Positions 11,710 to 23,556 of a stretch of DNA of 64,000 nucleotides are shown piece after piece. Where the stretch lies: NCBI RefSeq assembly GCF_030035675.1, contig NC_084495.1, positions 9,331,001 to 9,395,000 on the forward strand, written 5' to 3'. The notes under the pieces were generated by a model that saw only the letters and a program-made list of their open reading frames with translations, was not told where the DNA came from and ran no database searches. Positions within the stretch are counted from its first letter, which is position 1; each line of letters opens with the position of its first letter. Origin of the DNA: Rhineura floridana (lineage: Eukaryota > Chordata > Lepidosauria > Squamata > Rhineuridae). Both the position numbers and the translations under genes were made by a program.

Positions 11710-12002
11710 ACTAATGCCCTCCTGCATGTCAGTGTCCAGCTCCTAAAGTGACCCCTGCCTCCCTCTCTCCCCCAACTGTCACCACTGGGGCACCTGCAGA
11801 ACCATCTTGCCCTGAGGGTAGAGGAGAAGCAGGAACAGTTTCTTCTTAAATAAACAAGTTGTCTTTTCCAGTTTATCATAACTTTTTTTAAAAAACCAAT
11901 ACTTATTGTTGTCATAATCTTATGTAAACTGCTTTGTGAGGTCTGCCTGAAAAGTGGTATACAAATGCCATAAATAAATAACTGTCTTTCTTCTGTTTCC
12001 AG

Positions 12003-12442
12003 ACTGGGTGAGGTTGATTTGGTTTTGTGCAGGAGCCCTTGTTACTGTAACATTTTACTGGGGTGTTTACTATCCTTGCTCACGATTCTGGTGTAAGCAG
12101 AGATTCTTCTGTGAAAGGCAGCAGCAGATCCTTCTGGAGGATGACTCTCCTTTCAGATTCTCCTCCATTGACCATCCTCACTTCTGTGGTGCCTACAGGA
12201 GAACAGCTCTGCCAGCATTTGGTGGTGGTGTGGAGGACCTTCAAAGTATCTGTGACCGTCTTCCTGCATTTCACAACACACCAGATGTGCAGTTACTTCC
12301 TGGGCACTCCGAGGATGACGGGGCGATCATCTTGTCTCCAGCAACTCTCCCACTCGGAAGTGTTCCTGGTTGCACCTTAGAGCTGAACCTGGGAAGTGAA
12401 ACATCACTGACTAAATCGAGGAGGCATGAAATCCTTGCCTAA
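12003..12442 (+). CDS. SHL2 exon 2: transmembrane helix and cytoplasmic tail
   Basis: Acceptor TTCTGTTTCCAG ends at 12002. Joined in phase 1 to the exon ending at 8339 it gives N101-W102 and 145 further codons to TAA at 12440. Residues 105-125 (LIWFCAGALVTV...) form the single membrane helix, which ends in the aromatic YWGVYYP motif typical of the array. The tail has a cysteine/basic stretch, a divergent HFCGAYRRTALP segment aligned with CGACLRRALP of SHL5, and the C-terminal block EDDGAIILSPATLPLG. SHL2 has an extra ~20-residue C-terminus (ending RRHEILA) compared with SHL4-6. No PPxY motif is present. The intron is 3.7 kb and contains three LTR copies and one hAT element. Confidence 0.86.
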
Positions 12443-13590
12443 TTTAAGAAGTGAGGCTTGCCTTCCAAAACCCAGCCCCATGCCAGACAGTCACAGAATG
12501 GTTTTTTTAGAATAAAGGACATTGAGGATGTTTTACTATATATATATATTAACTAGAATGACTACTGTTTTAAATGTAGTGCTCCATTATGCATTGATAT
12601 TATTCACCTTTTTGCAAACAAGGCATTGGTATGTTGCAACGAGGCTTTTCATTCTAAATACCTGCCACACACTTTAATGCACTAGTTTAGAGAGAGTTAC
12701 CTCAGAGACAAGTGATGTTTCCTAATGGATCATTATACATTTCCATTGGATAATTTTTTTAAAGAAAACAAATGAAAAGAATGGGATATTTAATTTCAAC
12801 CGTTTCCACCATGGTGACAGAAAGCTGGAGCCAAGTTGTATGGATTCCATCCTGCACAGCTTTTCCTTTTGTTCTGGGACTGGATGGCAGACCACAAAAT
12901 GCATTCAGTTGCAAATGCACAGTTAATACAACCGTACTCTCCCTTCTCTAACTCTGATGGCTCCATCTCTAAAGGCAAGCAAAATGTGTTTGTATGGGAT
13001 GAATTGTGTTGTGTCCAAAATGATGGTGTATGTGTGTGTGTCTGGACACAAAGATGTTGGCCAAGGCATTGGTTATCCACCAAGACTTATTTCTGGGAAG
13101 AGCTAATTCTGTGCTGTCACCTCATAGCTCGGTAGTGAAACCACTGACCAGGCAAAGCCCAAAGGCTACCCCTGAAATGAATGCTGCAAATATTGCCACT
13201 GAAGTCATGACAAAGTAGTGTTGAGTGGCCACATGAAAAGCAACATCTTAGTATCCCCACTCCTAGGAGGATATACTCAGGGCCAGCTGATCTATGTATC
13301 ATTCTGTGCCTACCAAAGACTTAGTTGCACAAGTGTAGCTACCCTGTGGTTTTTGTTCCAGATGGTACCCCCCCATGGCCTTTAAACACTTTTAAAAACT
13401 TGATAGTTGTATGACCACTTCTGTGCATTATCCGCTAAGAGGCAGAGCAGGCAAGCACTGATGGGTGTCTCCTGAATCAATTGTTTCTGGAATTGCATGA
13501 AGTTTGTTTTATAGCACAGACCCTTGCCAGATTTATGTTTCCAAATGTATGTACTAAATTGCCAATAAAGATGTGTCTAGTATTTGTTGG
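12443..13590 (+). other. SHL2 3' UTR with poly(A) signal
   Basis: This stretch aligns with the 3' UTRs of the sister genes, including ACCACTGACCAGGCAAAGCC at about 13140 and a CAGATGGTACCCC segment near 13358. The AATAAA is at 13564-13569. An LTR copy inserted at 13585, right at the expected cleavage site. Confidence 0.65.
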
Positions 13591-14050
13591 AGAGTCGCGA
13601 TGCTGGGAACAGAGAGTTCTGAGCGACCTTACGTGTGTGTGTTTGAATCTTTGCTAAGATTCTACCTTCCCTGCAAATTAGTCAGACAGAGACTTGAAGC
13701 TTTAAAATAAGAAAGAACTACTTTATTCTGGAAGTACATACTTGATAGGAAAGAGTCCTATATCTAGCTAACTAGCTAAGTTGGAGCTGCAAACACTGAG
13801 CCCAGTGCTTGCCCTCATGCTTTGGAGGAGAGGGAGAGACAAAGGAATATGTCTGCTCTGCCTCTCGAGAGAAAGAAGAAGTAAGAAGGAGGGAAGGAAC
13901 AGGGATCAACGTCCTTTGCATATCAGTCTAGCAGGAAGGGGGAGACAGCAGGAGATCAAAGGACAGGTATAGCCTAGCAACCTAGCTACCCTTTTTAACG
14001 CCATGCAGCCTCAACCCACAAGTTGGAGTTGAACCACATATATTCCAACA
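13585..14050 (-). mobile_element. LTR copy, family A (antisense), at SHL2 poly(A) site
   Basis: It runs from TGTTGGAGAGTCGCGATG to ATTCCAACA with perfect 5-bp repeats GTATT on both sides. It starts 15 bp after the end of SHL2's AATAAA. Confidence 0.8.
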
Positions 14051-15629
14051 GTATTTTGATCCTTTTCTTCTGAGTAGTAGCGGCCCAACCTCTGACTTGA
14101 ATCTGGTATTTAGTATTCTGTGGCCCAAGAGTTTAGCTGCCTACGATAGCTCTCCAGCCTTGCCTAGCATCTAGAGATTCTGTTCTATTTTATTAGTTAT
14201 TATATTCCACCTTTCCTCTAAAGAGCATAAGGTGGCACGTATGGTTCACCCCATCCCTAGTTTAGCCTCACAACTGTTGTGCATTAGCAGAGAATTTAAC
14301 TAAGCTCAGTGGAGTTAAGCCAGCATGTGCTGTGTGATTTACCTTAGAGGATCAGGCTCTTACCATGTGTTCAAATCACTGAGTACTTTAATCTTTATAC
14401 AATAAGAAAATATACTTTATTTATAGCAATACATAGTTGATAGGAAAGACACAACCAACTTGCTAATTTGGAGGCACAATGGCCAGGGTTGGACATCAGC
14501 CCCATGCTAGAGGAGAAGAAGAAAGAAAAAAAGTTTCCTCTCAGCTGGATGGAGAAGGAGAGTTTGGAAAGGGTGATCAGCTTCCCTATGGGTATCAGTT
14601 TACAACAGAAGGGAGACAGGTAGAGGACTACTGGTAAAGACAGACAGACAGCCTAGCCACCTTGGAGGACTATCTATCTCCCTCAGGCATGCAAAGAGAA
14701 CGAAATGGGAGTTACTCTTGCCACACTTCCAACCACAACAACTTGTAAGACTGGTTAGGCTGAGGGAAGATGTCTGGTCCAAGGCCACCCAGTAAGCTTC
14801 ATGGCTGAGTTGGGGCTTGAACCCTGGTCTTGCAGGTACTAGTCCAACACCCTCGTTTCCATACCATACTTGTTGTAGATGCAGGCTGGAGCTGCATGTT
14901 CCTAGTTAATCTAGGTGTTTGCCTGTGGTGATGAGGGACAAATGAGTTGCAGGAAGAAATGGGAGGGATAGACTAGAGTGCTCTTGGCCTTAGTGTTTCT
15001 GCTCTCTTCCCCCCTCCCCCAGGTGCTCTGCTCAGGTGGATTAATTTTTTCAAAATCAGGGTTAAATCAGATTTTTAAACAGCATGCTAAGCATCTCATT
15101 TCTTCAAATCTGATGTTGAAAGGAAACCTGAATTTAATAGAAACTAGCAAGCTGCTGTTTACGCTCACCATGTCACAAATGATTACCTGTCCAACACTGG
15201 GCTAAATACTAGCAATCATGGGCTAAATACTAGCAATCTGCAGCTACTACAAGATTCACCATGTGTCTCTAGCATTTGGAAGCAGCCCATTATGTTTCAG
15301 ATCCACTGTTGTTCTGATTCAATTTGGGTCTGAATCTCATCTGTCAAACCCAAAGTTCTGTTTTGTCCCTATGACTATAATGGGGAATCTAAACATGACT
15401 TCAATCTTTTTTCTTTTTCACATAAGTGGATGAAATTTGCAGGCAAAGGAACCCTTCCAGAGTGGACAATTTCAGGCCAATCCACTGAAAGGAATTTGTG
15501 CAGGGAACTTTTATTAAAGCTTATTTTCTTTAAGTATTTTAACTTTTTTATTCCTGCTAGAATTTGATGCAAATTGCAGGCATGGCTGCCTCTACTGAGA
15601 GGATGAAACTGTTGCACTGTGTGTAGTTG
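14051..15629. other. SHL2-SHL3 intergenic stretch
   Basis: It starts with downstream sequence of the duplicated unit (a TGCTCAGGTGGATTAATTTT block at about 15030 matches points after SHL5, SHL4 and SHL6). It also holds a SINE fragment near 14180-14290 and one LTR copy (14385-14732). No coding sequence is supported. Confidence 0.5.
14385..14732 (-). mobile_element. LTR copy, family B (antisense)
   Basis: It has the ACTTTATTTATAGCAATACA block, the TTGGAGGCACAATGG block and the end CCACACTTCCAAC. The ends are approximate. It is a fossil. Confidence 0.6.
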
Positions 15630-16147
15630 TGTTACTTAATTTTGTTTAAAAGCAGCACCACAGCAGCAGAGAGTAAAAGCAGATGTTGAAATGCGAGTGT
15701 GCCAGCGTGTGAGTGTGTTTGCCTAAGAAAGCAGGCTTTTACCCTGCATCAGCATCACTGAGACTGGAGACTTGGTAAAATAAGAAAAGCTACTTTATTT
15801 ATACAAATACATAGTAGATAGAAAAGGCATACCTAGTTCTAACTAACTAGCTAAGTTGGAGGCATAATGCCCAGGTGTAGGAGTTAGCCCCATGCTCGGA
15901 GAGAGCAGAGACAGAGGGATGTCTCCTCTCTCCTGGACAGCCAGAGGACAAAGGAGTGGAAAGGGCGGAAGGAAGAGGGGCAGGTAAACTTCCCTAAAGG
16001 CATCACAATCTAGCGACAGAAAGAAGTCAGTCAGAGCATCACAGGTAAAAGGTAAACAAAGCCTATCCATCTGGAGGACTTTAGCTCTACCCTCTGGAGT
16101 TTAAACAAAAGAACAAAACAGGAGTTGCTCTTGTCCCACTTCCAACA
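15630..16147 (-). mobile_element. LTR copy, family B (antisense)
   Basis: It starts TGTTACTTAATTTTGTTTAA, has CTACTTTATTTATACAAATA, and ends CCCACTTCCAACA. It shares the GCAGCACCACAGCAGCAGAG variant block with the copy at 40651. Confidence 0.68.
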
Positions 16148-16567
16148 GAAACACGTCAAATTTCAGAAAAGTGCAGGTGTTCTCTGGGAAGAAAAAATTT
16201 CCCTGTTTGGGGAGAGAGAGAGAAATTATATTCCCTCCCCTAATTTTTTTTTTGAAGGGGCAATCAGTGTGAGAATTATGGACATACCTGATACGGATGT
16301 CTCTGTGTAAGGAACCTGTCAACCTTCAGACAAATAGATCCAGGGACTATTGTGCTACTTGATTTTACCATTATAAAAAACTTGAGAAAGTCAGCCTTTT
16401 CTCACCAGCCTTCCCCCTCCTGGCTGTATCCTGCATGAAGAAGAAGAAGAAAAAGTAAGAGCTATGATTTTTAATTGTTCAGGGAAAAAGAAGCAGGCCA
16501 TCTGAACAGTCTAACTCCACTCCTTATGCCCGCCTTTCATGGACAAAGCTTGAAGGGGACTGACAAC

Positions 16568-18495
16568 CAGGGGTGAAGTCATCCAGGATCTTGGGGGTCT
16601 TAGTCCTCTTACTCTTCCTTTTTTGGAAGCCAGGGCCCAGCAGGGTCCCTATGTCTCCAGCATCCTCTGAGCCAATCAGTGAAAGGGGTGCATGTTGGCC
16701 ACTGAGAAGAGCCTTCTAACATGTTTCTCTGTTCTTTCCTGCTCATTGCAGCCAATCAGAGTGAAATGAGGTGAGTCAGCCACTAGGAAGACTCTTCTCA
16801 GTAGCTAAAATGCTCCCTTTTCATGCTGATTGGTTCCTAGGGCTGTCTGTTGTGGGAGAATGCATTAGCAAGGCTCTCATGCTTAACCCAGAAGCAACAG
16901 AGGGAGAGAGAAGTTGTGTGGTTTTGTTCTAGCTCAAAGTCAGGAGTACTGGAGGAGGAGGAAAAGAGAAATAACACATTTAGGGGGGAGAAAGTGTGTG
17001 TGTTATGCATGGAAAGATGAAATGAAAATGTCTAAGAATGTTTGTGTGGTGTGGCCAACACTATAGGTTAGGATCAGCAATTTCCATGCTTAAGTTTCCT
17101 CCTAAAACTCATAAGCTCTGCCCAAATGCAGATACTCTGAGACTTAGCATGGCAGCCAAGAAAGGAAACACAGCAAAGGAAGTTCTTTACCTTACAGCAT
17201 AATGATGAGGATGATGATTTTTAAAAAAGCATGATGGGGCTAAAACTTCTCTGTTTTTCTTTCATTCTAGGCATGTGTGGAAGGAAAAGGGGGTGGAAAA
17301 ATCAATTTTTACCTGGCAAAGTTCAAAACGTTACAAATTCTTATGCAAAATAAGTGCCTAGCCTGCTTAGAGAGTGTGAATTCCTTTATTTTGGGGGAAA
17401 ACAGGCTTTGACTTAACCCAGCAGCAAAAAGCCCCCAGAGAAAGAGAGGTGGGAGCCTGTGCACACATCAGTTTTTCTAAAAAGTGTGTGTTTTTCTTTA
17501 TCATGGTAGAGCTTTGTGAATCAGTTATGCAAGCCCCAATGAGTATCAATTGCAAGTAAGGCTTTATTAGAATAGAGACACACTTCCTGTTGTGCTGGTT
17601 CCAGTGTCTCTCTACCTCTCTCTTCTCAAAATGGGGGCACATGACTCTAGTCAAACTCTGCTCCTTTTTACTCTTAAAACCTCATCTGATCAGCTCCAGT
17701 GCATTTTTTAAAATTCAGCTTCAGGAAGCTTTCACAACTGATTGGTAGATCAACCCGTTTATTTTCCAGGGGTGGCCAATTGTTATTATTATAATTTGTT
17801 GCATTTATACCCCATCTTCTCTCCAGGGAGCTCAAGGTGGTGTACAAACATGGTTCTCCTCATTTAATCCCCACAACAACCCTGTGAGGTAGGTTAGGCT
17901 GAGAGATAGTGACTTGTCCAAGGTCACCCAGTGAGCTTCATGGCTGCATGGGGATTCAAACCCTGGTCTCCCAGGTCCTAGCCTGACACTTTAACCACTA
18001 CACATACTGCTTTGCTGCAGGCTCAGGCAGAGACAGTGATTGGGCCAGTGCTTTACTGTGGGCAGTCCTGAAAGGTCTGAAGGCAGCAGTGGGAAGGGAG
18101 ATGTGGCCAGCTGAGCCAACATTCTGGCTGCTTTTGAAGCGACTAGTGTGCCCACAGTCTTAGTTCCTACTTCAAAATCCCAAGAGTTAAAGAGAGTGAG
18201 AATTCTGTAACTGCAGAAGAAGAGACAGTGAATCCTGATGATAGCATCCCATCTACATCATCAAACAGTTTGGTGGCAGCAGGAGATAAACACGTAGACA
18301 CTGAATTCAGGAACTGAAGCAATACCTTTAACAGTGAGAAAGGACAGTCAAATTGTGACTGATAGAGAAGCAGAAAGCTGTGTTCAAACCTGGCCAGATT
18401 ATTTTATAATCTTGGAAGGTTGTAAAATCTTAGAAGGGTGAGTGTCTGTGATCATCATGAAGGAACCATGCACTTCTGAATTTGTCACTACATTG
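16568..18495. mobile_element. Long hAT copy related to the miniature elements
   Basis: The 8-bp repeat CTGACAAC flanks it on both sides (16560-16567 and 18496-18503). The ends match those of the ~390-bp elements at 8353 and 22504, but ~1.5 kb of extra interior is present. The interior includes GGAAACACAGCAAAGGAAGT, also present near 23760 beside another relative. No intact transposase frame was found. A SINE (17785-18010) is inserted. Confidence 0.65.
17785..18010 (-). repeat. tRNA-headed SINE, antisense, nested in hAT element
   Basis: Antisense head AACCCTGGTCTCCCAGGTCC with TTTAACCACTACACA, and body AACAACCCTGTGAGGTAGG. A TTATTATTATAA word precedes it. Confidence 0.58.
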
Positions 18496-20458
18496 CTGAC
18501 AACTGATGTACTTACTTCAACATCCACATCACAGCACTGTGATTGGAGTGTACTGAGGGGCAAAAATCCCTGCAATCATTTGTCAAGAAAGGCTTAAATG
18601 GAAAATGATGGCTAGGAGACTTATCTACTTTCTTATATATTTATACAATCCGTTTTATGATTCTTAGTACTTAATATATATTAAATTTCTTTTCTATTAC
18701 TTCATTAGATGGCTCAAAGCATACAGTAACGATCAGTACAGAAATCTTGTGACTTTCAATCCATTTGTGAACTAGCTGTCTGGGTTCCACACGGAGACAA
18801 ATCTTCTACCTCTTCCCCTGCTGGACTGCATTTTTGGAATCAAGAGACTGACAGAGGGGGTCCTTTCTCCAGCAGATGTCTTAATCATGGCCTCAACTGG
18901 ATAGCAAAACCAGGGGTTGTATTTAGTCCAAATTTATTAATTCAGAGTAAGAACAGTAGAGATTATCATAGTGTGCTTCTTGTAAAATCCTCATTCATGC
19001 AAGGTTTTTTACAGCCTCCATATGACATTGATGTTATCAAAATGCCAGCCTATATCCTCCCCCTTCCCACACATGTAGACTTTCTAGAGGAAATGCAGTA
19101 ACTCAAGAAAACCTGTTGCTACTAACCTGTTTCTGATATCTCAACCACCCATTTACAATATTAAGCCCCCAACCTATAACTAACTCCCCACTGTTCACTG
19201 TTAGCCTTTGACTGTGGACAACCCGGTGTGGCTTCTTTTGAGTCTTCTCACTCTTCCTGTAAGAGCATGAGAACAGCCTGCTGGTTCAGGCCAATGGCCC
19301 ACCTAGTCCAGCATCCTGTTCTCACAGTGGCCAACCAGATGCCTATGGGAAGGCCGCAAGCAGAACCTGGATGCAAGAGCACTCTCCCCTCCTGCAGTTT
19401 CCAGCAGCTGGTATTTGGGAACTTACTGCCTTGACAGGTAAGTATCTGTTAAGGATCAATCCTATGCATGTTTACTCAAAACACAACTCCCTCTATTTCC
19501 AAAGGGATTTTATCCCATGGAAGATAGCAGACTTAACACACCTAAGTGGATGTAAAGCCCCTTGAAAATAATGGGACTTATTGTAATCCAGCTACACACG
19601 TGCAAAGGCTTGTAGCAGCTGTGTAGTGTAATATGTTTACCCAGGAGTAAGTTCTCCAATGTGCCTTCCCAGGTGTGCGTAGTTACAGCCCAACAGTATG
19701 CATTGTTCCTCAGAAGTAATTGCCAAGGATTTTAATGGCACTTACTCTAAAGTACATAGAAAATGTGCATTCATGTTTACTCTGGAGTAAGTCCAAAAGA
19801 CAAGGTAGGATTAAGGTAGTTGGGGACTCTGGTGCAGTTCTCAAAGGTGCCCCTATTTCCCCCAAAATGAACCCATGTAATGCCACAGTGAAAGACTTGG
19901 GGCATCTTAAGGATTAACAAATTCATTAGAGATAAGCATTGGTGGACTACGGAAATGTTCTGAGCCTGTGGAGTTTTACAACCTTCAGCAAAACACAAGT
20001 AAGACATATTTTGCCAACCCAGAGAAACAAAAAGAAAACACTCTCAGCATGTGCAGGGTCATATTTTAAACTCACTTAAATCATCATTGGTTTTGCCCAC
20101 TTCCTCCCTTGGGCCAAGTACCAACTCCAAGCCTAACCTACATCACCTATAGAACCTATAGAAAGAGGTATAAAATGGCTGCAAAGGGGAACATTGCTTG
20201 TATGGGATGTGTAAAACTTTGATTCCTTTAACTAGAGTGCCTCAGTCTGAACACAGTATAACTTTACTTCTGAGTAAACATATACTGGCTCTGTTAGTAA
20301 TTCAGTGCCTATTTCTGAGTAAGTTGGCGCTATTAGCCATCCACAAATCAGCAGCGGGAGCCGGGCGATTCTCCTGCTGCAGCTGGAACCGTCTTAATCC
20401 TGCGAGTGTGTTTGGTTTTTGGCGGAGAGTGGTCAGAAGGGGTTCTTGCCTTGCACAA
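18496..20458. other. Sequence upstream of SHL3
   Basis: 18504-19260 contains nothing I recognise. 19262-19440 is an antisense CR1 3'-end piece (CCAATGGCCCACCTAGTCC). 19440-20350 is made of short degenerate repeats (CTCAGAAGTAATTGCCAAGG at about 19710) that also occur upstream of SHL2 (about 6990) and, weakly, SHL7 (about 61090), so they belong to the duplicated unit. Confidence 0.5.
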
Positions 20459-20678
20459 GGATAGGGGCCAGGCCAGCTGAGAAGAGTTACAGTGCTCCAC
20501 CACATCAAGGAAATTTCCTTGATAAATGGTAATTGGGCGCCCTTAAGTTAAGAGCCTGTGAGTGATTGCTGACACTTGTTAGACGGGGAGGGTTAAACTA
20601 ACTAGTCAGGCGGGCCCGTCCTGTGGGAGAGAGAGAGACGTCGCCCCGAAGTGGCCCTCGCTTGGAGACGTTTGCGCC
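20459..20678 (+). promoter_or_regulatory. SHL3 proximal promoter and 5' leader
   Basis: It contains the shared block (GGATAGGGGCCAGGCCAGCTG) with E-box CAGCTG at 20474-20479 and a second upstream CAGCTGGAACC near 20379 shared with SHL4 and SHL5. The TATA position is weak (GATAAATGG near 20521), unlike the other copies. The TTGTTAGACGGGGAGG leader segment is conserved near 20577. Confidence 0.55.
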
Positions 20679-20985
20679 ATGCAAAGGGCTCTGCTGTGCG
20701 CCCTGGTCCTGCTGTCGGCTCTGGGGGGAGATGCCTCTGGAAAGGCGGAGGAGGGGAAATTGTGCAAGTGGCTGTACGAGTCGCAGCCGCTGGCGGTGGG
20801 GGACGTTCAGTGCGCGGAGCAACGCGAGGGGGCGGGCGTCAAGCTCTGTTGTGGGACCTGCAGCGTGCCCTGCTGTTGCGCGTTGGGAGGGGCTCGTACA
20901 GACGAGGAGGAGTACCCCACTGCGAGAAAGCTGGAAACGATCCTAGAGGAAGAGGCTAGGCTGTGTTCTTCGAATCCTGCAGAAT
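20679..20985 (+). CDS. SHL3 exon 1: signal peptide and Shisa cysteine-rich ectodomain
   Basis: The exon encodes residues 1-102 of a 228-residue protein. The ATG at 20679 follows TTTGCGCC, the same context as SHL4-6. Residues 1-20 are the signal peptide. Cysteines lie at about 29, 45, 57, 58, 61, 65, 66, 67 and 96, with LCCGTC at 56-61 followed by a triple-cysteine VPCCC, giving one more cysteine than most relatives. The rest of the exon is acidic (DEEEYP, ILEEEAR). The donor GAAT|GTAAGA at 20986 leaves phase 1. A (CA)n run starts 11 bp inside the intron. The intron is the longest of the array (6.6 kb). It probably acts in the ER/Golgi or plasma membrane like other Shisa proteins; the specific role is unknown. 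Confidence 0.86.
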
Positions 20986-20995
20986 GTAAGATGCT

Positions 20996-20996
<1 letters not shown>

Positions 20997-21032
<36 letters not shown>
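20997..21032 (+). repeat. (CA)n microsatellite near SHL3 splice donor
   Basis: About 18 CA units start 11 bp after the exon 1 boundary of SHL3. Confidence 0.9.
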
Positions 21033-21033
<1 letters not shown>

Positions 21034-21330
21034 CTTTAAGGGGCTACTTGGGGTGGAGCAAACAGAAACCTGATTTATTTTAGGGCCCTTGGTTGCCTCG
21101 GTCTCTATTCCCTATATTGGCAATCCTCCCTTATTCTTTTCTGCTGCCATTAGGTTCTTTCAAAGGCCTCGTTTCACCAAAATTTCCCCAAAGTTCACCT
21201 TTTCCTTCTTTATGGCAGCGGCTGGCTTGTCAAGTTCAGCCCTCTTGAACTTGGGTTGAAACTAACAGCGTGTGTAGTTGTAGGCTCAAAACTCTCATCA
21301 TGCAGTACCTTAAAAAGGCTGACGTTTTAG

Positions 21331-21560
21331 CTGGCATGGTGTAGTGGTTAGAGTGTTGGACTGCGACCTGGGAGACCAGGGTTCGAATCCCCACACAGCC
21401 ATGAAGCTCACTGGGTGACCTTGGGCCAGTCACTGCCTCTCAGCCTCAGAGGAAGGCAATGGTAAACCCCCTCTGAATACCGCTTACAATGAAAACCTTG
21501 TTCATAGGGTCGCCATAAGTCAGGATCGACTTGAAGGCAGGCCATTTCCATTTCCAATAA
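21331..21560 (+). repeat. tRNA-headed SINE with Bov-B-like tail
   Basis: It begins TGGCATGGTGTAGTGGTTAG and has the B-box-like GGTTCGAATCC. It ends with GTCGCCATAAGTCAGGATCG, the Bov-B LINE-type 3' end used by squamate SINEs. It is not a functional tRNA. Confidence 0.72.
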
Positions 21561-21831
21561 AGGTTTTAATCCTTAAGGTGCCAGAAGATGTTGACATAGC
21601 CAAAAGTCACTTTGTTAATGTTGCTGTAATGGCAACATTAGCGCCCCCCCCCCGAAAGATTTCCAGAACCTCTGGGCAAGCCTTGCCTTTTGTGTAGGGT
21701 GCTGGGCACTGCTCACCTGGTCCACCACCTTGGCCTCCTTTCTGTCTGCTCCAGGGCAGGCTCTTTGTTTTGAGGGAATGCCCGCTCCCTCTCATTATCT
21801 CCATGACATTTGTCAGAGTTGATGGGTGGAA

Positions 21832-22443
21832 TATAAGAAGAGCCCGGTGGATCAGCCAATGGCCTATCTAGCCCTGTCCTGTTCACGCAGTGGCCAACTA
21901 GAGGCCTGTGGGAAGTCTGCAAACAGGTCATGAGTATGAGGGCAATCTCTCCTCCTGTGGTTTCCAGCAACTGGTCTACAGAAGCGCATTGCCTCTAATT
22001 ATGTAGGCAGGGCATAGCCATCTTGGCTAGTCTAATCTTCTTTTAAAGGCGTCCAAGTTGGTTGCCGTTAAGGCCTCTTGTGGGAGCAAATTTCACAGTT
22101 TAACCATGTGCTATGTGAAGTCCTTTCTTTTGTCTGTCCTGAATCTTCCAACATTCTGCTTCGTAGGATGTCCATGAGTTCTTGTGTTATGAGAGAAGGA
22201 GAAAAACTTTTCTCCATTCACTTTTTGTATGCCATGCATAATTTTATACAATTCTGTTACGTCATCTCTTACTTGCCTTTTCCCTAAACTAAAAAGCCCC
22301 AAATGCTGCAACCTTTCCTCATAGGGGAGTTGCTTCATCCCCTTAATCATTTTAGTTGCCCTTTCCTGAAACTTTTCCAGCTCTGCAATATCCTTTTTGA
22401 GGTGAGGGGGGGCAGAAGTATTTATTTGTAAGATGTTTCTCAT
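21832..22443 (-). mobile_element. CR1 LINE 3' fragment (antisense)
   Basis: Minus-strand translation gives the end of a CR1 ORF2 (LEKFQERATKMIKGMKQLPY then YEERLQHLGLFSLGKRQ), followed by the CR1 3' UTR with CCAATGGCCTATCTAG on the + strand. It is 5'-truncated and lies in the SHL3 intron. Confidence 0.72.
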
Positions 22444-22503
22444 ATTAAGTCACAAAGGGAGGGGTGACTGGCTGAAGGAGGTTATTATGACTTGCGGTGT
22501 AGA

Positions 22504-22886
22504 CAGGGGTGTAGTTGTCTGGGATCTCAGGGGGTCTTACAACCCTTACTTTTTGGGGAGCAGGGTCCCTATGTCTCTAGCATCCTATGAGCCAATCAGC
22601 TTGAAAGGGGACTGTTAGCTACTGAGAAGAATCTTCTCACATGCTTTCTTGTCTTTTCCTGCTGGTTGAAGAGTGAAAGGAGGTGAGTCAGCCACTGAGA
22701 AGACTCTTTTCAGTAGCTAACACTCTCCTCTTTCATGCTGATTGGCTCCTGTGGGTGTCTGTTGTTGTGGAAGAAGACATTATCAAGGATCTCATTCTGA
22801 AGCCAGCAGCAAAAGAAAAAAGAGGGGCAGGGGCTGTGATTATCATGAAGGGACCCTGCACTTCTGAATTTGCCGCTACATTGCTG
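22504..22886. mobile_element. hAT-type miniature element in SHL3 intron
   Basis: The perfect 8-bp repeat GGTGTAGA lies at 22496-22503 and 22887-22894. The ends are CAGGGGTGTAGTTG and, reversed, CAGCAATGTAGCGG. The interior palindrome is the same as at 8353. Confidence 0.78.
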
Positions 22887-22984
22887 GGTGTAGACTTCAC
22901 TAGTAGAGCCTATACTAGAATTGCTGCAGTGTGGAGGTACTCCTCTTTAGAATGCTAGAATCTTTTCCAGAATCCTGCATTCTA

Positions 22985-23330
22985 GCAGTTCTGAAACTCC
23001 CTTCCCCCCCCCCCCCATGGAACACTTGAAAATTGCTGGTGCTCTTTGGGGCCCACTTAAAGATTTTACTGCCTGTTTAACAATTGTAACATGCGATGCT
23101 TGGTACTGTATGATTATTAATTGTATTTTTGTTGCTTCTTTTTTTTTGCTCACATTGTATTTTACTATATTACATTGTGCATTCCATGCAATTCAAATTG
23201 TAATACAGTATAAAAGAAAAGAGGCAATGCCAATACAATTAAAATCAAGGTGTATATTTACTATGAATGTGCTGCTGACCATGAAGCTTGTGGATCAGTG
23301 ATGGTCCACAGACCACAGTTTGGGAATCTC
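22985..23330. mobile_element. hAT-type miniature element related to 1015-1406
   Basis: Reversed, its right end is CAGAGATTCCCAAACTGTGG and its body contains GATGGTCCACAGACCACAG, matching the element at 1015. The left end is not certain. Confidence 0.5.
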
Positions 23331-23356
23331 TGCTCCATTCCATGCCTGCAGACCCC

Positions 23357-23515
23357 ATTTATTTATTTGTTTATTTATTACGTTTATACCCCACCTTTGT
23401 TTTCATGACAGAAACCCAAGGCGGCTCACATATGGTTCCCAGGCGGTCTCCCATCTAGGTACTGACCAGACCTGACCCTGCTTAGCTTCAGCAGCATGCT
23501 GGCTCATGTGCCTTC
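23357..23515 (-). repeat. SINE-like fragment
   Basis: It starts with TTTATACCCCACCTTTGTTT and continues to AGGCGGTCTCCCATCTAGG. A very close copy lies at 50945-51110. Confidence 0.5.
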
Positions 23516-23556
23516 AGACCATAGCCTGGTTCAATTTTTGTTTCTCAGCAGACCAG

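Noticed and set aside
14978-15205. Hydrophobic 75-codon frame starting MLLALVFLL
   Set aside because: It looks like a signal peptide, but it is part of the downstream segment of the duplicated unit, and the equivalents after SHL4, 5 and 6 do not keep the frame.
21331-21420. Possible tRNA genes (A- and B-box-like sequences here and at 7610, 59764, 62650)
   Set aside because: They continue into SINE bodies and Bov-B-like or other SINE tails and do not fold as a full cloverleaf by eye.
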